This document shows positions 7,012-11,309 of a stretch of 11,309 bases of DNA, in pieces. Both the position numbers and the translations under genes were made by a program. Below the pieces are notes generated by a model. That model worked only from the letters and a program-made list of their open reading frames with translations. It ran no database searches and had not been told where the DNA came from. The number at the start of each line of letters is the position of its first letter. The first letter of the stretch is position 1. This stretch comes from UBA4644 sp900555855 (GTDB lineage Bacteria; Bacillota; Clostridia; Oscillospirales; Butyricicoccaceae): assembly GCA_052289195.1 (NCBI GenBank), contig DAWAJD010000046.1:1-11309 (forward strand), read 5' to 3'.

Positions 7012-7581
7012 ATGAGCGATATCCAAACGCCGGAGCAGGCATTTGAAATTTTGAAGAAGTACAATCAGGACGCGTTCCATCTGAAGCACGGACAGATCGT
7101 TTCCGGCGTCATGGGCTGGTATGCTGCCCAGTACGATCCGGAGCGGGTGGACTACTGGCGCACCGTCGGCATGCTCCACGATCTGGACTTTGAGCTTTAT
7201 CCGGAGGAGCACTGCGTCAAGGGCGTGGAGCTTTGCCGGGCGGAGGACATTGACGAGGGCGTCATGCGGTCAGCCATGAGCCATGGCTGGGGCCTGACAG
7301 GGACGGAATACAAGCCGGAGCAGCAGATGGAGAAGATCCTGTTTGCCGTGGACGAGCTTACCGGTCTGATCGGCGCCGCCGCCATGATGCGCCCCAGCAG
7401 GAGCGTCTCCGACATGGAGGTCTCCAGCCTGAAGAAGAAGTTTAAGGACAAAAAATTTGCCGCAGGCTGCAGCCGGGATGTGATCCGGCAGGGGGCCGAG
7501 GCGCTGGGCTGGACGCTGGACGAGCTGTTTGAAAAGACCATCCTGGCCATGCGCAGCCTGGTGGGAACGCTGGATGTATAA
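7012..7581 (+). CDS. HD-domain phosphohydrolase-like protein, function unknown
   Basis: This 189-residue soluble protein has an HD-superfamily pattern: H26 in LKHGQIV, the H56-D57 pair in GMLHDLDFE, and D114 in FAVDELTGL, with H67 and H91 as possible extra metal ligands. HD proteins typically hydrolyse phosphate esters or nucleotides using bound metal. I do not recognise a specific substrate and no partner domain is present. There is no signal peptide or membrane segment. Residues after about 140 are rich in K and probably helical. GGAGG at 7001-7005 is 6 bases before ATG 7012. The 38-base gap from rlmH shows no terminator or promoter, so it should be co-transcribed with walJ and rlmH; a strong terminator follows. 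Similar small HD hydrolases are widespread in anaerobic Firmicutes, but their role is unproven. Confidence 0.8.
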   Translation: MSDIQTPEQAFEILKKYNQDAFHLKHGQIVSGVMGWYAAQYDPERVDYWRTVGMLHDLDFELYPEEHCVKGVELCRAEDIDEGVMRSAMSHGWGLTGTEYKPEQQMEKILFAVDELTGLIGAAAMMRPSRSVSDMEVSSLKKKFKDKKFAAGCSRDVIRQGAEALGWTLDELFEKTILAMRSLVGTLDV

Positions 7582-7607
7582 ACATCCGGAAAAACTGAAA
7601 ATCAAAG

Positions 7608-7638
7608 ACGCTGCGGAGCCGGTCTCCGCGGCGTTTTT
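7608..7638 (+). terminator. Intrinsic terminator of the walJ-rlmH-HD operon
   Basis: Arms 7608-7618 and 7624-7634 pair over 11 positions (one G-T) around the loop CCGGT, followed by TTTTT at 7634-7638. It starts 26 bases after the HD gene stop and isolates the thl promoter region from upstream transcription. Confidence 0.9.
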
Positions 7639-7701
7639 CTGCGTTTCTGGGAGCGGAGTGGCAGGGGTTTTATGGAAGATTGTAGAAAGACGCCGACGAT
7701 T

Positions 7702-7731
7702 TTGACAGCTTTTTATCAAGCGTTGTATTTT
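7702..7731 (+). promoter_or_regulatory. Possible upstream promoter of thl
   Basis: TTGACA at 7702-7707 is a perfect -35 hexamer. TATTTT at 7726-7731 (4 of 6 matches) lies 18 bases on. It is weaker than the promoter at 7779-7807 and may instead be a chance match or part of an operator. Confidence 0.3.
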
Positions 7732-7778
7732 TTGTCGGAAAACATTAAAATAATTCGTAAAAACCGGCACATTGCGTG

Positions 7779-7807
7779 TTGAAAGACAAGGGGGATGCCG
7801 CTATAAT
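7779..7807 (+). promoter_or_regulatory. Main thl promoter, sigma-A type
   Basis: TTGAAA (7779-7784) and TATAAT (7802-7807) are separated by exactly 17 bases, so only one base departs from consensus. AT-rich DNA upstream to about 7740 could strengthen it. Predicted start is near 7814, giving a leader of about 69 bases. Confidence 0.88.
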
Positions 7808-7882
7808 AGAAGATGGTTCAGTGGGTAAAACTGACAGTGGAAAAGGAAATCTTTTCAAAATAAAAAAAGGAGCGTAGTAACA

Positions 7883-9067
7883 ATGAAAGAAGTGTATCTG
7901 GTAAGCATGGCCCGTACGGCCGTGGGCAGCTTTGGCGGCTCTCTGAAGGGTGTTCCCGCTGTGGAGCTTGGCAGCATCGTTATCAAGGAAGCGCTGAAGC
8001 GCGGCAATGTGGACGCCAAGGATGTGAACGAAGTCTTCTTCGGCAATGTCCTGCAGGCTGCTCTGGGCCAGAACCCTGCCCGTCAGGCTTCTCTGAAGGC
8101 CGGTCTGCCCATCGAGACGCCCTGTACCACGCTGAATAAGGTCTGCGGCTCCGGTCTGCACAGCGTCAGCCTGGCATACCGCACCATTCTGGCCGGCGAG
8201 GCCGAGTGCGTCGTGGCCGGCGGCATGGAGAACATGAGCCTCGCGCCCTACGCCGTCAATTCCGCCCGCTGGGGCGCCCGCATGAACAACACCACCATGA
8301 CCGATGTGATGGTCAACGACGGTCTGTGGGATGCATTCAATAACTACCATATGGGCATCACCGCCGAGAATGTTGCCGAGAAGTACGGCATCACCCGTCA
8401 GATGCAGGACGAGCTGGCTGCCCGTTCCCAGCAGCGCGCCGTGGAAGCCCGCGACAGCGGCCGCTTCGACGCCGAGATCGTGGATGTGGTCATTCCGCAG
8501 CGCAAGGGCGATCCCATCGTCTTCAATAAGGACGAGCATCCCCGCGCCGGCACCACCGTGGAGACGCTGGCCAAGCTGAAGCCCGCCTTCAAGCGCGACG
8601 GCGGCACGGTCACCGCCGGCAACGCCTCCGGCATCAATGATGGCGCTGCCGCCATCGTGGTCGCCTCCGGCGAGTTCGTCAAGGCACATGGCCTGAAGCC
8701 CATGGCAAAGATCGTCTCCACCGGCTCTGTGGGCGTGGATCCCGCGCTCATGGGCACCGGCCCCATCCCCTCTGTCCGTCAGGCGCTGAAGAAGGCCGGC
8801 CTGGAGACCAAGGATATCGACCTGTTCGAGCTGAACGAGGCCTTTGCCGCGCAGGCTGCCGCGGTCAATCAGGAGCTGGGCCTGACCCCCGACAATGTCA
8901 ATGTCAACGGCGGCGCCATCGCGCTGGGCCATCCCATCGGCGCTTCCGGCGCCCGCATCCTGGTCACCCTGTGCTATGAGCTGGCCCGCCGCGGCGGCAA
9001 GTACGGCGTCGCTTCTCTGTGTATCGGCGGCGGCATGGGCGAAGCCGTTGTGGTGGAGCGCGTCTGA
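7883..9067 (+). CDS. thl: Acetyl-CoA acetyltransferase (thiolase)
   Basis: This 394-residue cytoplasmic thiolase joins two acetyl-CoA to give acetoacetyl-CoA, the entry step of the butyrate pathway. The acyl-accepting nucleophile is C88 in NKVCGSGLHS. The other catalytic residues are H350 in GGAIALGHPIGASG and C380 in LCIGGGMG; NEAFA (318-322) is also present. Length is normal for the tetrameric biosynthetic class. ATG 7883 is preceded by AGGAG at 7868-7872. All 19 arginine codons are CGC or CGT with no CGG, whereas walK and crt use CGG freely; this suggests very high expression. It has its own strong promoter, and crt has another, so thl may be made in excess of the rest. No clear terminator follows, so some read-through into crt is likely. 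A role in beta-oxidation is less likely given the neighbours. Confidence 0.96.
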   Translation: MKEVYLVSMARTAVGSFGGSLKGVPAVELGSIVIKEALKRGNVDAKDVNEVFFGNVLQAALGQNPARQASLKAGLPIETPCTTLNKVCGSGLHSVSLAYRTILAGEAECVVAGGMENMSLAPYAVNSARWGARMNNTTMTDVMVNDGLWDAFNNYHMGITAENVAEKYGITRQMQDELAARSQQRAVEARDSGRFDAEIVDVVIPQRKGDPIVFNKDEHPRAGTTVETLAKLKPAFKRDGGTVTAGNASGINDGAAAIVVASGEFVKAHGLKPMAKIVSTGSVGVDPALMGTGPIPSVRQALKKAGLETKDIDLFELNEAFAAQAAAVNQELGLTPDNVNVNGGAIALGHPIGASGARILVTLCYELARRGGKYGVASLCIGGGMGEAVVVERV

Positions 9068-9144
9068 TTTTCTGCCAAACAGGAAATTCAGCCAAAAATA
9101 ACCCGGAAAAAGCAAAAATCCTTCGGAAAAATATCGTTTATAAT

Positions 9145-9173
9145 TTGACAAACTCCGGGCGGTCCGCTATAAT
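9145..9173 (+). promoter_or_regulatory. Consensus promoter of the crt-hbd-bcd operon
   Basis: TTGACA (9145-9150) and TATAAT (9168-9173) are both perfect and separated by 17 bases. Predicted start is near 9180. The 78 bases between the thl stop and this promoter show no convincing terminator. Confidence 0.93.
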
Positions 9174-9182
9174 GAAGATGAT

Positions 9183-9217
9183 CGGTTTCAGGCGCAGTAA
9201 AGCTGCGCCTGAAACCG
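9183..9217 (+). promoter_or_regulatory. 15-bp perfect hairpin at the crt mRNA 5' end
   Basis: Arms 9183-9197 (CGGTTTCAGGCGCAG) and 9203-9217 are exact reverse complements with the loop TAAAG. It starts about 3 bases after the predicted transcription start and ends 10 bases before the ribosome-binding site AAGGAGG (9227-9233). No T-run follows, so it is not an intrinsic terminator. It could shield the mRNA from 5'-end decay or be a palindromic operator just downstream of the promoter. Confidence 0.8.
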
Positions 9218-9242
9218 CCCTGCAAAAAGGAGGTCTTCATCC

Positions 9243-10019
9243 ATGGAATATGTAAAATTTTCCGCGGAAGGCGGCGTAGGAACGCTGGTCATCGACCGGC
9301 CCCGTGCCCTGAATGCCCTGAACGATCAGGTGATCCGTGAGCTGGATCAGACGCTGGACCAGATCGATCTGGAGACGGTCCGCTGCGTCGTGGTCCGCGG
9401 CGGCGGAGAAAAGGCCTTTGTGGCCGGCGCAGATATCGCGCAGATGAGCGCCCTCACCAAAGCGGAGGGTCAGGCCTTCGGCAAGCTGGGCAACGATGTG
9501 TTCCGCAAGCTGGAGACGCTGCCCATCCCCACCATCGCCGCCGTCTGCGGCTTTGCGCTGGGGGGCGGCTGTGAGCTGGCCATGAGCTGCGACATCCGGA
9601 TCTGCTCCGATACCGCGGTCTTCGGTCAGCCGGAGACCGGCCTGGGCATCACCCCCGGCTTTGGCGGCACGCAGCGGCTGGCCCGGCTCATCGGCCCAGG
9701 CATGGCGAAGCAGCTGATCTATTCCGCCCGCAACATCAAGGCGGAGGAGGCGCTGCGCTGCGGCCTGGTCAACGCCGTGTATCCGGTGGAGGAGCTGATG
9801 CCCGCCGCAGAAAAGCTGGCCCAGACCATCGCGAAAAACGCGCCCATTGCCGTCCGCGCCTGCAAAAAGGCCATCAACGAGGGCCTGCAGACGGATATGG
9901 ACCGGGCGGTGGAGATCGAAGAAGCACTGTTCGGCAGCTGCTTTGAGACCGCAGACCAGCAGGAGGGCATGCATGCCTTTCTGGAAAAACGGAAGCACGA
10001 GCCTTATTGTAACCGATAA
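9243..10019 (+). CDS. crt: Crotonase (3-hydroxybutyryl-CoA dehydratase)
   Basis: This 258-residue enoyl-CoA hydratase/isomerase-fold enzyme dehydrates (S)-3-hydroxybutyryl-CoA to crotonyl-CoA. The oxyanion-hole segments are AGADIAQM (61-68) and GFALGGGCELAMSCD (103-117). The two catalytic glutamates of the family are present as E111 (GGGCELAM) and E131 (FGQPETGLGITPGFGGTQRL). Length is typical of the hexameric crotonases. ATG 9243 follows AAGGAGG (9227-9233) by 9 bases. It is the first gene of a predicted crt-hbd-bcd operon driven by a perfect-consensus promoter. Codon use is less extreme than in thl, for example it keeps several CGG arginine codons. A general enoyl-CoA hydratase is possible by sequence, but context makes crotonase the best call. 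Confidence 0.95.
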   Translation: MEYVKFSAEGGVGTLVIDRPRALNALNDQVIRELDQTLDQIDLETVRCVVVRGGGEKAFVAGADIAQMSALTKAEGQAFGKLGNDVFRKLETLPIPTIAAVCGFALGGGCELAMSCDIRICSDTAVFGQPETGLGITPGFGGTQRLARLIGPGMAKQLIYSARNIKAEEALRCGLVNAVYPVEELMPAAEKLAQTIAKNAPIAVRACKKAINEGLQTDMDRAVEIEEALFGSCFETADQQEGMHAFLEKRKHEPYCNR

Positions 10020-10069
10020 CGACAGAACACGGGTTCACCACTCAAATTATAAAACAGGAGGATCATAAC

Positions 10070-10906
10070 ATGAAGGTAGCGATTTTCGGAGCCGGCACCA
10101 TGGGCAGCGGTATCGCCCAAGTCTTTGCAGCCAACGGTCACATTGCGCTGATGTATGCCAGCAGTCTGGCGTCTGCCCAGCGGCATAAGGATAAGCTGGC
10201 TGCTTCTCTGGCCAAGCGCGTGGCCAAGGGCAAGATGACCGAGGAAGCCAAGGAAGACCTGCTGAGCCGCGTTTTGGTGGAGGAAAAAGCTGCTGCGGCC
10301 GATGCAGACCTGATCATCGAATGCGTCAAGGAAGAAATGGAGACCAAGCGCGCCCTGCTCACCGAACTGGATGCGCTGTGCAAGCCTGAGGCTGTTTTTG
10401 CCTCCAACACCTCCTCGCTGTCCGTCACCGAGATGGGCAACGGGCTGAAGCACCCGGTCATCGGGATGCACTTCTTTAACCCCGTCCCCAGCATGAAGCT
10501 GGTGGAGGTCATCCGCGGGGCCAATACCACGCAGGAGACCTTCGACTTTGTCTATCAGCTGGCGAAGGATATCGGCAAGGATCCCATCGAAGTGGCCGAA
10601 GCTCCCGGCTTCGTGGTCAATAAGATCCTGATCCCCATGATCAACGAGGCCATCGGCCTGGTGGAGACCGGCGTGGCTTCCGCGGAGGATATCGACAAGG
10701 CCATGCAGCTGGGCGCCAATCACCCCATGGGCCCGCTGGCGCTGGGCGATTTTATCGGTCTGGATGTGTGCCTGGCCATCATGGAGACCCTGCACCGGGA
10801 GACCGGCGACGACAAGTACCGTCCCGCTCTGCTGCTCCGCAAGATGGTGCGCGGCGGCCTGCTGGGCAAGAAGACCGGCAAGGGCTTTTACGATTACAAT
10901 AAGTAA
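10070..10906 (+). CDS. hbd: 3-hydroxybutyryl-CoA dehydrogenase
   Basis: This 278-residue enzyme reduces acetoacetyl-CoA to (S)-3-hydroxybutyryl-CoA using a nicotinamide cofactor. The N-terminal Rossmann fold opens with FGAGTMGSGIAQ (6-17). Catalytic residues of the family are present: S115/S116 in SNTSSLS, H134 in GMHFFNP, E146 in LVEVI and N184 in GFVVNKILIPMINEA. The C-terminal dimer domain carries LGANHPMGPLALGDFIGLD and ends KGFYDYNK, as in clostridial Hbd. One point is odd: after the second beta strand, where clostridial NADH enzymes have LRD, this protein reads MYASS (28-32). The aspartate that binds the adenosine ribose of NAD is therefore replaced by A30, followed by two serines. That may shift preference towards NADPH. 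AGGAGG (10056-10061) is 8 bases before the start; the 50-base gap after crt has no terminator. Confidence 0.95.
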   Translation: MKVAIFGAGTMGSGIAQVFAANGHIALMYASSLASAQRHKDKLAASLAKRVAKGKMTEEAKEDLLSRVLVEEKAAAADADLIIECVKEEMETKRALLTELDALCKPEAVFASNTSSLSVTEMGNGLKHPVIGMHFFNPVPSMKLVEVIRGANTTQETFDFVYQLAKDIGKDPIEVAEAPGFVVNKILIPMINEAIGLVETGVASAEDIDKAMQLGANHPMGPLALGDFIGLDVCLAIMETLHRETGDDKYRPALLLRKMVRGGLLGKKTGKGFYDYNK

Positions 10907-10916
10907 GAAATAAATA

Positions 10917-10932
10917 TTGCGCGAAAGCGCAA
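10917..10932 (+). promoter_or_regulatory. GAAA-tetraloop hairpin next to the bcd ribosome-binding site
   Basis: TTGCGC (10917-10922) and GCGCAA (10927-10932) form a perfect 6-bp stem closed by a GAAA loop, a stable GNRA tetraloop. GGAGGG begins at the next base, 10933. There is no T-run, so it is not a terminator. Its position between hbd and bcd suggests an mRNA-stability or processing element, or a brake on bcd translation. Confidence 0.6.
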
Positions 10933-10944
10933 GGAGGGTAATTT

Positions 10945-11309
10945 ATGGATTTTGTTCTGAGCAAGCAGCATGAGATGCTCCGCAAAATGTACCGTGAGTT
11001 TGCGGAAACCGAAGTCAAGCCCCTGGCTGAGGAGATCGACGAGGAAGAACGCTTCCCCATGGAAACCGTCGAGAAGATGGCCAAGCTGGGCATGATGGGC
11101 ATCTACTTCCCCAAGGAGTACGGCGGCGCCGGCGCGGACACCCTGGCTTACGCTATGGCAGTGGAAGAGCTGGCAAAGGTCTGCGGCACCACCGCGGTCA
11201 TCCTTTCCGCCCATACTTCTCTGTGCTGCGCCCCCATCTATGAAAACGGCACTGAGGAGCAGAAGCAGAAGTATCTGCCCGACCTGTGCTCCGGCCGCAA
11301 GATCGGCGC
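10945..11309 (+). CDS. bcd: Butyryl-CoA dehydrogenase, N-terminal part (cut by window end)
   Basis: The frame from ATG 10945 is open to the last base and codes 121 complete residues of an acyl-CoA dehydrogenase. It matches the amino end of clostridial butyryl-CoA dehydrogenase closely: an MDFVLSKQHEMLRKM start, EFAETEVKPLAEEIDEEERFPME, GMMGIYFPKEYGGAGAD, AVEELAKVCGTTAVILSAHTSLC and GTEEQKQKYLPDL. This is the helical N-terminal domain; the FAD-binding and catalytic glutamate parts lie beyond the window. The enzyme reduces crotonyl-CoA to butyryl-CoA, usually with an electron-transfer flavoprotein that bifurcates electrons from NADH to ferredoxin, so etfB and etfA are expected downstream. GGAGGG (10933-10938) lies 6 bases before the start. 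It is the third gene of the crt-hbd-bcd operon. The truncation is an edge effect, not a broken gene. Confidence 0.94.
   Translation, partial: MDFVLSKQHEMLRKMYREFAETEVKPLAEEIDEEERFPMETVEKMAKLGMMGIYFPKEYGGAGADTLAYAMAVEELAKVCGTTAVILSAHTSLCCAPIYENGTEEQKQKYLPDLCSGRKIG

Larger units (their letters stand above)
7582..7882. other. Intergenic region before thl
   Basis: This 301-base gap has no gene. It contains the terminator of the walJ-rlmH-HD operon (7608-7638), a possible upstream promoter at 7702-7731, an AT-rich tract (about 7722-7763) that could act as an UP element, the main thl promoter (7779-7807), and a leader with two small stems (7818-7822/7830-7834 and 7840-7845/7851-7856) before the thl ribosome-binding site. 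Confidence 0.8.

Noticed and set aside
7745..9151. 468-residue open frame on the minus strand across thl
   Set aside because: It is antisense to a clear thiolase with intact catalytic residues and has no family likeness; it also runs through the thl and crt promoters.
9183..9217. Intrinsic terminator between thl and crt
   Set aside because: The stem is strong but is followed by GCCCTGC instead of a T-run, and it lies downstream of the crt promoter.
10945..11309. bcd as a truncated pseudogene
   Set aside because: The frame is open to the last base of the window with no stop or frameshift; the cut is only the window edge.

Overview
The window reads as chromosomal DNA of a high-GC, butyrate-producing member of the Clostridia, most likely an Oscillospiraceae/Ruminococcaceae gut anaerobe. 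Three things point there: a Gram-positive WalK/YycH/YycI/WalJ cell-wall signalling locus, strong AGGAGG ribosome-binding sites throughout, and a clostridial thl/crt/hbd/bcd butyryl-CoA cluster in GC-rich coding DNA. Genus assignment is inference. All convincing genes are on the + strand; the long minus-strand reading frames look like shadows of GC-rich codons.

Region 1 (1-396) has no credible gene. It is an unusual chain of about ten short inverted repeats packed end to end, just upstream of walK. The response-regulator gene walR would normally sit there but is not visible. Region 2 (397-4222) is a tight operon: walK (sensor kinase), yycH and yycI (membrane-anchored regulators of WalK). Region 3 (4224-5713) is murA with its own predicted extended -10 promoter, a 5'-UTR hairpin and a strong intrinsic terminator. 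Region 4 (5726-7638) is walJ/yycJ (metallo-beta-lactamase-fold hydrolase), rlmH (23S rRNA methyltransferase) and an HD-domain protein of unknown role, closed by a second strong terminator. The terminator after murA ends two bases before the walJ ribosome-binding site, so walJ-rlmH-HD expression probably depends on read-through or on a promoter inside murA.

Region 5 (7639-11309) holds the central butyrate pathway. thl (thiolase) has its own near-consensus promoter. It is followed by a second promoter with perfect consensus hexamers driving crt (crotonase), hbd (3-hydroxybutyryl-CoA dehydrogenase) and bcd (butyryl-CoA dehydrogenase, cut by the window end). Together they condense two acetyl-CoA and reduce the product to butyryl-CoA. 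Electron-transfer flavoprotein genes would be expected just beyond the right edge. thl uses only CGC/CGT for its 19 arginines, as expected of a very highly expressed gene.

Most worth a second look: the hairpin chain upstream of walK; a 15-bp perfect hairpin at the predicted 5' end of the crt mRNA; loss of the usual NAD-selecting aspartate in Hbd; and weak Rex-like 18-bp sites overlapping TTGACA hexamers upstream of crt and thl. No defence system, mobile-element gene, CRISPR array or tRNA was seen.
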